Assembly: GCA_964453855.1 (NCBI GenBank)
Contig: CAYVRN010000041.1
Coordinates: 1-27,346 of the forward strand
Direction of reading: 5' to 3'
From: JASMHC01 sp964453855
GTDB taxonomy: Bacteria; Pseudomonadota; Alphaproteobacteria; Rhodobacterales; Rhodobacteraceae
DNA: 27,346 nucleotides
Made by a program: the position numbers and the translations under genes. The notes under the pieces are model-generated. The model ran no database searches and was not told the DNA's origin. It worked only from the letters and a program-made list of their open reading frames with translations. How positions within the stretch are numbered: position 1 is the stretch's first letter; every line of letters begins with the position of its first letter. This document shows positions 16,552 to 25,089 of the stretch, piece by piece.

Positions 16552-17000
16552 CCCAACTCTATGCCTTCACCGACGGCGCATGCTCAGGCAACCCCGGCCC
16601 CGGCGGATGGGGCGTGCTGTTGCAGGCCAAAAATGGCGACACAGTTTTGAAAGAACGTGAACTTTCTGGTGGAGAGCCTGAGACCACCAACAATAGGATG
16701 GAACTTCTGGCTGCCATCAACGCATTGGAAACGCTTGACCGAGCTAGTCAAATCACCGTCGTCACGGACAGCGCCTACGTTAAAAACGGCGTCACAGGAT
16801 GGATTTTCGGCTGGAAGCGAAATGGCTGGCGCACCTCGAATAAAAAACCGGTGAAGAACGTTGAACTCTGGCAACGTCTTGACGACGCACAAGCCCGCCA
16901 TCAAGTCACGTGGGAATGGGTCAAAGGCCATGCCGGACATCCAGAAAACGAACGTGCCGACGAACTCGCGCGCGCGGGCATGGCCCCCTTTAAAGCCTGA
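16548..17000 (+). CDS. rnhA: Ribonuclease HI
   Basis: RNase HI degrades the RNA strand of RNA-DNA hybrids such as R-loops and primers. The start is the ATG at 16548, overlapping the GST stop by four bases, giving 150 residues. The catalytic carboxylates are Asp9 (FTDGACSGNPGPGG), Glu52 (TTNNRMEL), Asp74 (VTDSAYV) and Asp138 (ENERADELAR), with the conserved His in VKGHAGHPEN. The basic protrusion (WIFGWKRNGWRTSNKKPVKN) is present as in E. coli. It is the last gene of the ispH operon. Confidence 0.98.
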   Translation: MTQLYAFTDGACSGNPGPGGWGVLLQAKNGDTVLKERELSGGEPETTNNRMELLAAINALETLDRASQITVVTDSAYVKNGVTGWIFGWKRNGWRTSNKKPVKNVELWQRLDDAQARHQVTWEWVKGHAGHPENERADELARAGMAPFKA

Positions 17001-17050
17001 ATTTCATCTTTCCCCAAATACTCCGGGGTCCGGGGCAGCGCCCCGGTCCG
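17001..17050. repeat. GC-rich intergenic hairpin, probable dispersed Rhodobacteraceae repeat
   Basis: Directly after the rnhA stop lies ATTTCATCTTTCCCCAAATA followed by a CTCCGGGGTCC segment and a 7-bp hairpin CCGGGGC-AGC-GCCCCGG (17030-17046). From memory, near-identical elements (an A/T-rich AAATACTCC block joined to a GGGTCCGGGG hairpin) occur many times in intergenic regions of Rhodobacteraceae. No T run follows, so it is not a classical intrinsic terminator, but its position between convergent genes suggests it stabilises or ends transcripts from both sides. Confidence 0.5.
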
Positions 17051-17060
17051 CCAACGCACC

Positions 17061-17972
17061 TTAGTGCTGCGGTTTGATGAAAGTACCGTTCTGCAAATCC
17101 ATAATCGCTTGACGCAACTCTTGCTGTGTATTCATCACAATCGGACCATGCCAAGCTACTGGCTCTTGCAGCGGCCGCCCCGAGCACAGCAGAAACCGAA
17201 CACCTTGTGGCCCCGAACGCAATGAAATCTTGTCTCCGGTGTCGAACCGCACCAAGGTCCGGTTGCCGCTCATGTCGCGGATGTTCAATTCCTCGCCCTG
17301 AAACTCCTTTTCCACCCGCACGCCTTGCGGACGCGAAGCATCCCGAAAATCCGCACTCCCCGCAAATACATAGGCAAAAGCGTTTGAATAGGCATCCACC
17401 GGCAACGTTTTGCGGGTGTTTGGAGGAACCGAGACATCGACGACCATGGGTTCGGCAGCAACGCCGTCAACAGGTCCTTCTGTACCCCAGAAGCTGCCGG
17501 TGATGATTTTAACCTTCGTGCCGTCATCATCAGTGATCACCGGAATATCATCAGCCTGAATATCCTGATACCGCGGCGCGGTCATTTTTAGGCTCGAGGG
17601 CAGGTTCGACCATAGTTGAAACCCATGCATACGGCCTGCAAAATCGCCCGAGGGCATTTCCTGATGCATAATTCCCGAGCCTGCTGTCATCCATTGGACC
17701 CCACCCCGTTTGAGCAACCCTTTATTGCCCAAAGAATCCCCGTGCTCGACTTGCCCCTCAAGCACATAGGTAATGGTTTCGATCCCGCGATGCGGGTGCC
17801 ACGGAAAACCACGCATATATTTGGCCGGGTCATCATTGCGAAAATCATCCATCATCAGGAACGGGTCGGTTTCGCTTGTGTCCCCGAAGCCGAAGACGCG
17901 ATGCAAATGCACCCCCGCCCCTTCCATTGTGGGCTGGGCGCGGGACTCTGATTTTACCGGACGGAATGTCAT
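17061..17972 (-). CDS. Pirin family protein
   Basis: Pirins are bicupin metal-binding proteins; some act as quercetin dioxygenases, others as transcriptional cofactors. The start is the ATG complement at 17970-17972 because AGGAGA lies seven bases upstream, giving 303 residues; an in-frame upstream codon at 17996 would add eight residues without support. The N-terminal cupin holds the four metal ligands His59, His61 (FPWHPHRGIE), His103 and Glu105 (IMHQE), matching those of human pirin. The C-terminal cupin (about 190-290) lacks a clear metal site, as usual. It is monocistronic, convergent with rnhA. Confidence 0.95.
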   Translation of the reverse strand: MTFRPVKSESRAQPTMEGAGVHLHRVFGFGDTSETDPFLMMDDFRNDDPAKYMRGFPWHPHRGIETITYVLEGQVEHGDSLGNKGLLKRGGVQWMTAGSGIMHQEMPSGDFAGRMHGFQLWSNLPSSLKMTAPRYQDIQADDIPVITDDDGTKVKIITGSFWGTEGPVDGVAAEPMVVDVSVPPNTRKTLPVDAYSNAFAYVFAGSADFRDASRPQGVRVEKEFQGEELNIRDMSGNRTLVRFDTGDKISLRSGPQGVRFLLCSGRPLQEPVAWHGPIVMNTQQELRQAIMDLQNGTFIKPQH

Positions 17973-18008
17973 TTCGGGATCTCCTGTTTCGCACACCCTT
18001 TATATGGC

Positions 18009-18038
18009 CCGGGCGGCCTGTTTGAACAGACCGCCCGG
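18009..18038 (-). terminator. Strong hairpin after the acyl-CoA synthetase gene
   Basis: CCGGGCGGCCTG (18009-18020) pairs with CAGACCGCCCGG (18027-18038) with one G-U type position, and the stem can extend into the TTTGAA loop. It lies 32 bases past the acyl-CoA synthetase stop and before pirin. No T run follows on either strand, so it may end transcription without the classical tail or protect the 3' end of the mRNA. Confidence 0.45.
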
Positions 18039-18069
18039 CAAACACTGACTGTGCATTTTTACAAAGTTG

Positions 18070-19947
18070 TCACTCGGCCCATTCCCAAGGGCGTGTAAAC
18101 TCGCCCAGCAAATGGCCAATTTTTTCCTCGTCTGCCTTTGGCGACAAACGAGCGACAAGCCCTCGTTTCTTGTCGTCTACAACCTCGACTACACGAGACG
18201 AAACACCGGCCTCTTCCAAAGCGGCATTGTAGACACGGGTAATCGCCTTTTTACGAAGGTCCGGCTTAAAGATCTTTCCAACCGCGGTCTTGGGCAGTTC
18301 CGGCATTACCTCGATAAACTTGGGTTGCGCCGCACGTTCGTGAACGTTGGTTTTCGCATGCTCCATCAACTCTTCCGACGTCACGGTCGCCCCATCGATC
18401 AATTCAACATAAGCGCAGGGAAGCTCTCCGGCAAAGGCATCGGGTTGACCAATTGCACCAGCGAAAGCTACCGAGGGATGAAGCAACAAGGCTTCTTCGA
18501 TCTCGGCCGGATCAATATTATGTCCTCCGCGAATAATCAGGTCTTTTGCGCGCCCTGTGATCCAAAGATAGCCATCTTCGTCCATCCGCCCCAAATCGCC
18601 CGTGCGCAGGTGGGTGCCGAGATAGTACAAGTCAGCGTTTTTGGCTGCCTCGGTATAAGTTTCACCGGCCAGTACACCGGGGTTCGAAACGCAGATTTCA
18701 CCAACTTCATCAACGGCGCATTCAATCATTTCGCCGTTTACAGTTTTTACGATACGAATATCCGTGTGCGGGAACGCAATACCGACAGAACCGATTTTTT
18801 TCTCACCATCGGGCGGGTTGCACGAGACCAGACAGGTTGCTTCGGTCAACCCGTAGCCTTCGACGATGGTGACGCCCGAGCGTTCGGTAAACCGTTTGAA
18901 CAGCTCAAGGGGCATCGGAGCCGAGCCAGAAAACGCTGTTTTCACCGATGAAATGTCAGCATCCACGTCGCGTTGCATCAAAGCTGAGACGGCTGTTGGA
19001 ACAGTGATAATAAAGGTGGTTTTCCACCGCTCGACGAGTTTCCAGAAGTTGTCGAACACCCCGTCGCCGCGATAACCCGCAGGCGTCGGGAAAACCACAT
19101 GCGCCCCGGACGCAATCATCGCCATCAGGATCACGTGGCAGGCAAAGACGTGAAACAATGGCAGCGGGCACATGATGCTGTCTTCTTCCGAGAACAGCAG
19201 TCGGTCCCCCAGCCAACCATTGTAGATCATGCCGGAATACTTGTGCTGCGCCACCTTGGGGGTGCCAGTGGTGCCTCCGGTGTGGAAGTAGGCCGCCACA
19301 CGATCCCTTTTGGGGTCTTCGAATTGCAGCTCGGTCGGATACTTGCCCAGTTCGGCATTAAAGTTCTTCAACGTGGCATGGTGATTGCCCGGATTTTTGG
19401 GGCGGATCAGAGGAACAATCCAACTTTTCGGCGGGGTCAGATAGCGGTTCAGGTCGACCTCAAGAACTGTATGCACACTCGGTGCATGACGCACCGCTTC
19501 GGCGCATTTCTGGGCGACATCCGTTTTTGGGAACGCTTTCAGCGTCACCACGACCTTGGCATTGGTTTCACGCAGTATTCCTGCGATCTGCTCGGGCTCA
19601 AGCAAGGGATTTACCGGATTGACAATCCCTGCAATCATCCCGCCGATCAGCGTAACGGATGCCTCGTTACAAATCGGCAGAACATAGGCGATGCTGTCAC
19701 CCTCGTTCACACCGAGGTCTCGGAACATATTGGCCGCCTGCATGCATTTACCGTGGAACTCGCTCCAGGTCAGAGTTTCAGCCTTGTCTTTTGGTCCCGA
19801 TAAAATCTGGAAACTTACTGCCGGTCGGTTCGGAAACCGATCCTTGGTCGAACTGATAAAATCATACATCGTGACGGGAACGTCGAGTTCCTCCCACGCC
19901 CCCTCACCCTCAATTGCGATACGATCTGCATGCGAGCTATAAGCCAT
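18070..19947 (-). CDS. Acyl-CoA synthetase (AMP-forming, ANL superfamily)
   Basis: This enzyme activates a carboxylic acid with ATP to an acyl-adenylate and then the CoA thioester. The P-loop motif HTGGTTGTPK is at 222-231, the A5 motif YGLTEAT at 365-371, RTGDLG near 443 with the following GRAKDLIIRGG hinge, and the catalytic lysine is Lys558 in PKTAVGKIFK. The start chosen is the ATG at 19947, with GGAGG five bases upstream, giving 625 residues; a GTG directly before it is too close to the ribosome site. The protein is longer than typical 540-residue medium-chain enzymes, with an N-terminal extension and a C-terminal tail. The substrate may be a fatty or branched/cyclic acid; this is not resolved by sequence. 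Confidence 0.95.
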   Translation of the reverse strand: MAYSSHADRIAIEGEGAWEELDVPVTMYDFISSTKDRFPNRPAVSFQILSGPKDKAETLTWSEFHGKCMQAANMFRDLGVNEGDSIAYVLPICNEASVTLIGGMIAGIVNPVNPLLEPEQIAGILRETNAKVVVTLKAFPKTDVAQKCAEAVRHAPSVHTVLEVDLNRYLTPPKSWIVPLIRPKNPGNHHATLKNFNAELGKYPTELQFEDPKRDRVAAYFHTGGTTGTPKVAQHKYSGMIYNGWLGDRLLFSEEDSIMCPLPLFHVFACHVILMAMIASGAHVVFPTPAGYRGDGVFDNFWKLVERWKTTFIITVPTAVSALMQRDVDADISSVKTAFSGSAPMPLELFKRFTERSGVTIVEGYGLTEATCLVSCNPPDGEKKIGSVGIAFPHTDIRIVKTVNGEMIECAVDEVGEICVSNPGVLAGETYTEAAKNADLYYLGTHLRTGDLGRMDEDGYLWITGRAKDLIIRGGHNIDPAEIEEALLLHPSVAFAGAIGQPDAFAGELPCAYVELIDGATVTSEELMEHAKTNVHERAAQPKFIEVMPELPKTAVGKIFKPDLRKKAITRVYNAALEEAGVSSRVVEVVDDKKRGLVARLSPKADEEKIGHLLGEFTRPWEWAE

Positions 19948-19960
19948 CACTTCCTCCCCT

Positions 19961-19982
19961 GCCGCTATTTGTGCGGCTTTTT
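19961..19982 (+). terminator. Plus-strand intrinsic terminator with no gene before it
   Basis: GCCGC-TATTTGT-GCGGC followed directly by five T residues (19961-19982) is a textbook rho-independent terminator on the plus strand. There is no plus-strand gene upstream within 2.9 kb. On the minus strand the same hairpin lies in the leader of the acyl-CoA synthetase mRNA, directly before its GGGGAGG ribosome site. Confidence 0.6.
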
Positions 19983-20049
19983 AATTGATAGGGGAAAGAT
20001 GATGCTCTTTTACGCGGCAATCAAGGTTTACCAAGCGTTGATGCGTATT

Positions 20050-21849
20050 TTACTCGGCGGCAATACCATCTGTGAATTGCAACCGCGCCAAACGCGCGTA
20101 GAGGCCATCCTGAGAAACTAGTTCGTCGTGGCTGCCTTGGGCGACGATCTGCCCCTGATCCATGACAATAATCCGGTCCGCTTTTTTCACCGTTGCAAGA
20201 CGATGCGCCACGATGATGGTCGTGCGCCCTTCGGCCAACACGTCGACTGCGTTTTGAACCGCCCGCTCGCTCTCGGCGTCAAGTGCACTGGTTGCTTCGT
20301 CCAGTAATAGCACGGGCGCGTCACGCAGAATGGCCCGCGCAATAGCGATGCGCTGTTTTTGACCACCTGAAAGCATCACCCCACGTTCGCCCACGAAGGT
20401 GTTGTAGCCTTCTGGCAATTTGACGATGAACTCGTGCGCGGCAGCCGCTTTAGCAGCGGCTTGAACTTCATCATCTGTCGCTTCCGGACGTCCGAAGCGT
20501 ATATTTTCCATGGCAGAAGCTGCAAAAATCACCGGATCTTGGGGAACAAGTGCCAGTTCCTTGCGTAGGCTTTCGCGGTTGGTTTCATCAAGCGCCACCC
20601 CATCAAGCGAGATCTTTCCACCGTTCACGTCATAAAACCGCAGTAGCAACTGGATGAAGGTCGATTTGCCGGCCCCGGAAGGACCAACCAGCGCAACGGT
20701 TTCACCAGCTTTCACAGTTAGATTGATGCCTTCAAGAGTTGAAACATCAGGGCGTGAGGGATAGCGGAATGAGACGTTTTCAAACGCAATTTCACCGCGA
20801 ACCGGTTTTGGTAACGCCTTGGGCTGATCGGGGTCTGAGACACTGTCGCGCACTTCCAGAAGCTCGACCAAACGCTCTGTCGCTCCGGCGGCACGCTGCA
20901 ATTCGCCCCAAATTTCAGACAGGGCGGCGACGGAACCGGCCACCATAACCGAATAAATCACAAACTGGATAAGCGCGCCTGACGACATATCCCCGCTACG
21001 CACATCATGCGCACCGATCCATAGAACGCCAACAACTCCGGCAAAAACAGTGAAAATCACAATCATTGTCATAAGTGCTCGGGTTGTGATCCGACGGCGT
21101 GCACTGTCATAGCTGACTTCCGTGACCCTCGCGAATTCGGCGCTGCTCAGGCGTTCTTGCGTAAAGGCCTGAACCGCTTGTACCGAAAGAAGTGCCTCGG
21201 ATGCTTTGCCAGAAGATTCTGCAATCCAATCCTGATTTTCTTTACTTAGTTTGCGCAGTTTCCGTCCCATAGTCACAATGGGCAACACAACCGCTGGCAC
21301 CAGAAGAAGAACCAACCCTGTCAGTTTGGCCGAGGTGAAAAGCATCAAGGTCAATCCGCCAAGAAAGATCAGCACATTGCGCAAAGCGACCGAAATCGAT
21401 GAGCCGATCACAGACAGGATCAGGGTCGTATCGGTGGTGATCCGCGACAGAACCTCGCCGGTCATGATCTTTTCGAAAAATGCGGGGCTCATACCGATGG
21501 TGCGGTCAAAAACTGCCATTCGGATATCGGCGACCACGCGCTCGCCCAGCCGCGTTACAAGCGCGTATCGCAGTGCCGTTCCAGCCGCCAAAAGGGCGGC
21601 AATGCCGATGGCTGCGGCGAAATAGCGGTCAACAATGGCGACATCTTCGGCGTTGAAATTATCAACAACACGACGCACGGCGATCGGCAGAGCAAGCGAT
21701 ATGCCCGCTGTCAGAATGAGAGCGATTCCGGCAAAGAACGCTATCAGTCGATAAGGCGCGATAAACGGCATCAAAGCGCCAAGTGCGCCTACACGTTTAG
21801 ATTTTTCGCGATCCATTCCGTCCAGATCGCCATATGAACCGTGAGCCAT
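20050..21849 (-). CDS. ABC transporter, fused permease and ATPase (MsbA/BmrA-like exporter)
   Basis: This half-size exporter of 599 residues works as a homodimer or heterodimer in the inner membrane. Residues about 30-320 form the six-helix ABC type-1 transmembrane domain. The ATPase domain carries Walker A GPSGAGKST (389-397), the Q loop LVPQDPV, the signature LSGGQKQR, Walker B VLLLDEATSALD with the catalytic Glu, and the H-loop His in VAHRLATV. The sequence is close to multidrug/lipid exporters of alphaproteobacteria, but the substrate is not known. AAGGA lies seven bases before the ATG. The acyl-CoA synthetase gene follows 102 bases downstream in the same direction. Confidence 0.95.
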   Translation of the reverse strand: MAHGSYGDLDGMDREKSKRVGALGALMPFIAPYRLIAFFAGIALILTAGISLALPIAVRRVVDNFNAEDVAIVDRYFAAAIGIAALLAAGTALRYALVTRLGERVVADIRMAVFDRTIGMSPAFFEKIMTGEVLSRITTDTTLILSVIGSSISVALRNVLIFLGGLTLMLFTSAKLTGLVLLLVPAVVLPIVTMGRKLRKLSKENQDWIAESSGKASEALLSVQAVQAFTQERLSSAEFARVTEVSYDSARRRITTRALMTMIVIFTVFAGVVGVLWIGAHDVRSGDMSSGALIQFVIYSVMVAGSVAALSEIWGELQRAAGATERLVELLEVRDSVSDPDQPKALPKPVRGEIAFENVSFRYPSRPDVSTLEGINLTVKAGETVALVGPSGAGKSTFIQLLLRFYDVNGGKISLDGVALDETNRESLRKELALVPQDPVIFAASAMENIRFGRPEATDDEVQAAAKAAAAHEFIVKLPEGYNTFVGERGVMLSGGQKQRIAIARAILRDAPVLLLDEATSALDAESERAVQNAVDVLAEGRTTIIVAHRLATVKKADRIIVMDQGQIVAQGSHDELVSQDGLYARLARLQFTDGIAAE

Positions 21850-21880
21850 GCCATTTTCCTTATATTTGCCGTTAAATGGC
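21850..21880 (-). promoter_or_regulatory. Inverted repeat framing the ABC transporter ribosome site
   Basis: GCCATTT (21850-21856 on plus) and AAATGGC (21874-21880) form a perfect 7-bp inverted repeat with a 17-base loop. In the ABC transporter mRNA the AAGGA ribosome site lies in the loop and the 3' arm ends at the start codon. It could modulate initiation, or be chance. The remaining bases up to 22024 show no clear promoter. Confidence 0.25.
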
Positions 21881-22024
21881 TTTTCGGGACCCGAGCGTCA
21901 ACCTTTGCAACGTCGATTTGCGGAATAGCCGCAGTAACGCACGCAGTGAAAGCCAGTGTTTAACCCTTCATTCCCCATCTTCGCAGCAATTCACGAAACA
22001 TCCGGCTTTGCGAAAGGGAACAGA

Positions 22025-24316
22025 ATGAACAAGGCAGTGACGGACGGAATCACCTTTATGCCACCGGAATTCTCGGGCGGTTTGAATGTTTGGTCGCGCG
22101 GGGACGGCACCCCCGGAAGCGATACATACGACGGTGCGGCAGACGCTGCATATGTGCCCGCAGATCAGGATTTCGGGGGCTGTCTAGAGCTTCAGAAAAC
22201 GCAATCGGTTCAGAAACTGCGCTATATGGGGCAAACCCCTTTGCTGCCCGGGTGCTATCTGAAGATCACCGCGCGGATTAAAACGGTCAGCGGCAATTTC
22301 CCATCGGTCCGCATCGCTGGCTGGGCCGGAGGCCCTGGTAACGTGCACATCGATGGTCTGACGGAAACCGGCCCTCAGATAACGTTGAGCGCCTACGGAA
22401 ACATCGTCGAGGTGTCTGCGATTGTCGGTTCGGGCAACCGGACCGGCGTGGCCATGGTTTGGGGTACAGATGCCCTTTACGGACATTTCGGTTTGGACCT
22501 GACCGGCGCAAATGGCGGAGTGGTTAGGATTGATGATCTGAAAATCGAGGACATCACGCATGTATTCCACCGCGACATGATGGGCTGGGTCGATGTTCGT
22601 GACTTTGGTGCCATAGGCGACGGTCTTGCAGATGACAGTGCGGCATTCGAAGCGGCGGACGCTGCCGCAAACGGGCGCGATGTCTTAGTTCCTGAGGGGG
22701 TCTTTTTTCTGGGTCAGAACGTCACCTTCGAAAACCGCGCCGTGTTTCACGGAACCGTTTCGATGGACGACAGCGCAATTCTGTCATTGACGAAAAATTT
22801 CGATTTACCCAGCTACATCGACGCGTTCGGAAACGAGGCTTTGGCCTTTCGCAAAGCCTTCCAGTCATTGTTGAACAACTCGGGGCATGACAGTCTCGAT
22901 CTTGGCGGACGCAGAGTTGAGCTTGATGGACCCGTCGACATGGCCGCCGCTGTCCCGAACAAATCCACCTACGCCACTCGGCGGGTGATCCGGAACGGCC
23001 AATTTTACGCCAAAGATAACTCTTCGTGGGCAAGCGATGTGCGGACTTCACTTGCCAGCTATGCGATCACCAATCCCTACCAGCTAACCAATGTCGCGAA
23101 TATCGCCAATATTCCTGTCGGCTCGCGCGTCACCGGCGCGGGTGTTGGGCGCGAAGTCTATGTCCGCGACCGCAATATCGGCGCAGGGACCGTCACCTTG
23201 AACCTGCCGCTCTACGACGCCGAAGGCACACAGACCTTTACGTTTACGCGGGACAAATACCTTCTGGATTTCAGCGGATTTGCCAGCCTTTCGAAACTTG
23301 CGATGGAAGCGATTGAATTCCAATGCTCGGGACATTGCAGCGCGATAATGCTGCCACCGTCGGGATCTTTGTTCCAAATACGCGACAGCTTTATCACGCG
23401 CCCCAAAGATCGAGGCATCACGTCCCCCGGCAATGCGTGCCAGGGGATGATGATCGACCGCTGCCAATTCCAGTCAGATGAAAGCAACTTGTCCGTGCAA
23501 AACCGCTCAAGCATCGGTTTTAACGCGGCCGGAAACGACCTTAAAATTCGCGACAACCGCTGCATTCATACCCGCCATTTTGGCGTTCTTGCAGGTGGTG
23601 GAAACCTGATCAGTGGCAACCACTGGTTCCACGGCGACAACGAAGCAAACGGTATTCGGGATGCGGGTCTGATCCTTACTCAAACCAACTGCAAAAGCAC
23701 AATTGACGGAAACTATATCGACAACAACTTTATCGAGTGGTCGAACGAACATGATCCAGAACCGGCACATTCAAACGAGTTTTCTTTTGGCGGCCTCAGT
23801 ATTTCGGACAATATTTTCAACTGCAATGACGTTGCCCCTTGGTTTACCTTCATTGTCGTCAAGCCACACGGAGCGGATCATTTTATTCACGGTCTGAACG
23901 TGACCGGCAATGTCTTTCGAACTCTGAATGGCAATATCGACCGGGTTGAAGCCATCGACAGTTCGTTTGCAGACCTGAACTATGACCGGATGCGAAACAT
24001 CGTTTTCCAAGGCAACACCTTCAATGCGGTAGACACTGGGGTCTTCAACCCTTTGACACTGGATGCGGTACAGGTCACAGCCAGCAGCACTTGGACCATT
24101 TCGACAGACAAACAGCTTCCCTTCCAAGGCTTCGCCCGCCGCGTGACCGGTGTTGTATTGCAGGACGAGATCACCAACGCCGCCGGCGCAAAAGTGCACG
24201 CAACGCCCTTTGCGAAGTTGCGCCAAGGGACTGACAAGGATCAGATTGCCTTGATCTGGCCCGAAGCCACAAAAGGCACTGCGACCGTGACCATCCGAAT
24301 GGACAATTCCCTTTAA
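22025..24316 (+). CDS. Large beta-helix protein (pectate-lyase-3 / GH28-related)
   Basis: With the start at the ATG 22025 (AGGGAA upstream; relatives I recall begin MNKA), the protein has 763 residues. The first ~180 form a beta-rich domain resembling a carbohydrate-binding module (GCYLKITARIKTVSG, VRIAGWAGG). At about 190-215 lies VDVRDFGAIGDGLADDSAAF, the entry motif of the pectate-lyase-3 superfamily of right-handed beta-helices. A long run of beta-helix coils follows, rich in Asn and Gly (ISGNHW, IDGNYIDNN, ISDNIFNCND, VTGNVFRTLNGN). No signal peptide, membrane segment or type I secretion repeat is visible. Related proteins are common in Rhodobacteraceae, as genes of unproven activity. 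It may act on or bind a polysaccharide; catalytic residues cannot be assigned. A GTG at 21956 gives a longer, less likely reading. Confidence 0.88.
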   Translation: MNKAVTDGITFMPPEFSGGLNVWSRGDGTPGSDTYDGAADAAYVPADQDFGGCLELQKTQSVQKLRYMGQTPLLPGCYLKITARIKTVSGNFPSVRIAGWAGGPGNVHIDGLTETGPQITLSAYGNIVEVSAIVGSGNRTGVAMVWGTDALYGHFGLDLTGANGGVVRIDDLKIEDITHVFHRDMMGWVDVRDFGAIGDGLADDSAAFEAADAAANGRDVLVPEGVFFLGQNVTFENRAVFHGTVSMDDSAILSLTKNFDLPSYIDAFGNEALAFRKAFQSLLNNSGHDSLDLGGRRVELDGPVDMAAAVPNKSTYATRRVIRNGQFYAKDNSSWASDVRTSLASYAITNPYQLTNVANIANIPVGSRVTGAGVGREVYVRDRNIGAGTVTLNLPLYDAEGTQTFTFTRDKYLLDFSGFASLSKLAMEAIEFQCSGHCSAIMLPPSGSLFQIRDSFITRPKDRGITSPGNACQGMMIDRCQFQSDESNLSVQNRSSIGFNAAGNDLKIRDNRCIHTRHFGVLAGGGNLISGNHWFHGDNEANGIRDAGLILTQTNCKSTIDGNYIDNNFIEWSNEHDPEPAHSNEFSFGGLSISDNIFNCNDVAPWFTFIVVKPHGADHFIHGLNVTGNVFRTLNGNIDRVEAIDSSFADLNYDRMRNIVFQGNTFNAVDTGVFNPLTLDAVQVTASSTWTISTDKQLPFQGFARRVTGVVLQDEITNAAGAKVHATPFAKLRQGTDKDQIALIWPEATKGTATVTIRMDNSL

Positions 24317-24347
24317 TCAAAAGTCTAAATCAGACCCAACTCGAAAA

Positions 24348-24377
24348 GCCGCCGCATTTTTTCCGGCGGCTTTTTTT
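24348..24377 (+). terminator. Intrinsic terminator after the beta-helix gene
   Basis: GCCGCCG (24348-24354) pairs with CGGCGGC (24364-24370), followed by seven T residues. The preceding AAAA run can pair with the T tail, so it may be bidirectional. It lies 31 bases after the stop codon and separates this gene from parA. Confidence 0.92.
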
Positions 24378-24451
24378 CCGGAACGTGCTTTTCTGGCGCA
24401 GGACAAAGGCTTGAAATCACGCTATGCTGCATCGCAGAAAAAGGAAGAATC

Positions 24452-25087
24452 ATGACCGGCATCGTGCTTACCATTGCCCAGCAAAAGGGTGGATCTGGAA
24501 AAACCACACTGGCGATCAATCTGGCCATTGAGGCCCTGTATCGTGGCAAGAAGGTTGCCGTTGTCGATACTGACCCGCAGGGAAGCCTGGGGCGCTGGTT
24601 TATGACACGGATGGACGAACTTGGGGCACCGGATCTCGAGCTTTCCACAGCGTCGGCTTGGGGTGTTTCCTATGAGGTCGGCAAGCTGGCCGACAGCTTT
24701 GATCTTGTGATCGTGGACACCCCCCCGAAAGCCGATAGTGATCTTCGCCCTGCTCTGCGCGCTGCTGATCTTGTTGTGGTACCCGTTGCGGCCAGCCATG
24801 TGGACCTGTGGGCGACCGAAGGGGTTCTGGACCTTGCCCGCCGGGAAAATCGGCCGGCGCTGGTCGTGCTGAACAGAACGCGGCCCAATACACGTTTGGG
24901 TAAGGAAATCGCAGCGAAAGCGTCGGAACTGAATGCGTTGTTGGGAACTGCCTCTCTCGCCAATCGTGTTGCATTCGCAGAAGCCCCGGGACTGGGCAAA
25001 GGCGTTCGGGAGCTGAGCCGTGCCAAACCGGCGTCGACCGAAATCGAGGCCTTATATGATGAAATCATGGCTGTGTTCAGCAAATAA
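24452..25087 (+). CDS. Orphan ParA-family ATPase
   Basis: This 211-residue protein is a minimal ParA/MinD-type ATPase without an N-terminal DNA-binding extension. It has the deviant Walker A KGGSGKTT (12-19), with signature Lys12 and Lys17, the DTDPQGS motif (39-45), and the Walker B VDTPPK (about 88-93). Such proteins dimerise on ATP and position DNA, chemotaxis clusters or pili. There is no parB, no origin-like repeat and no second partition gene nearby, so a plasmid or chromosome segregation role is not supported by context. AAGGA lies six bases before the ATG. Its stop is only two bases from the stop of the convergent Tad-like gene. Confidence 0.93.
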   Translation: MTGIVLTIAQQKGGSGKTTLAINLAIEALYRGKKVAVVDTDPQGSLGRWFMTRMDELGAPDLELSTASAWGVSYEVGKLADSFDLVIVDTPPKADSDLRPALRAADLVVVPVAASHVDLWATEGVLDLARRENRPALVVLNRTRPNTRLGKEIAAKASELNALLGTASLANRVAFAEAPGLGKGVRELSRAKPASTEIEALYDEIMAVFSK

Positions 25088-25089
25088 TC

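Noticed and set aside
18067..18951. 294-residue open frame on the plus strand
   Set aside because: It lies antisense to the C-terminal third of the acyl-CoA synthetase, has no family features and no ribosome site that I can see.
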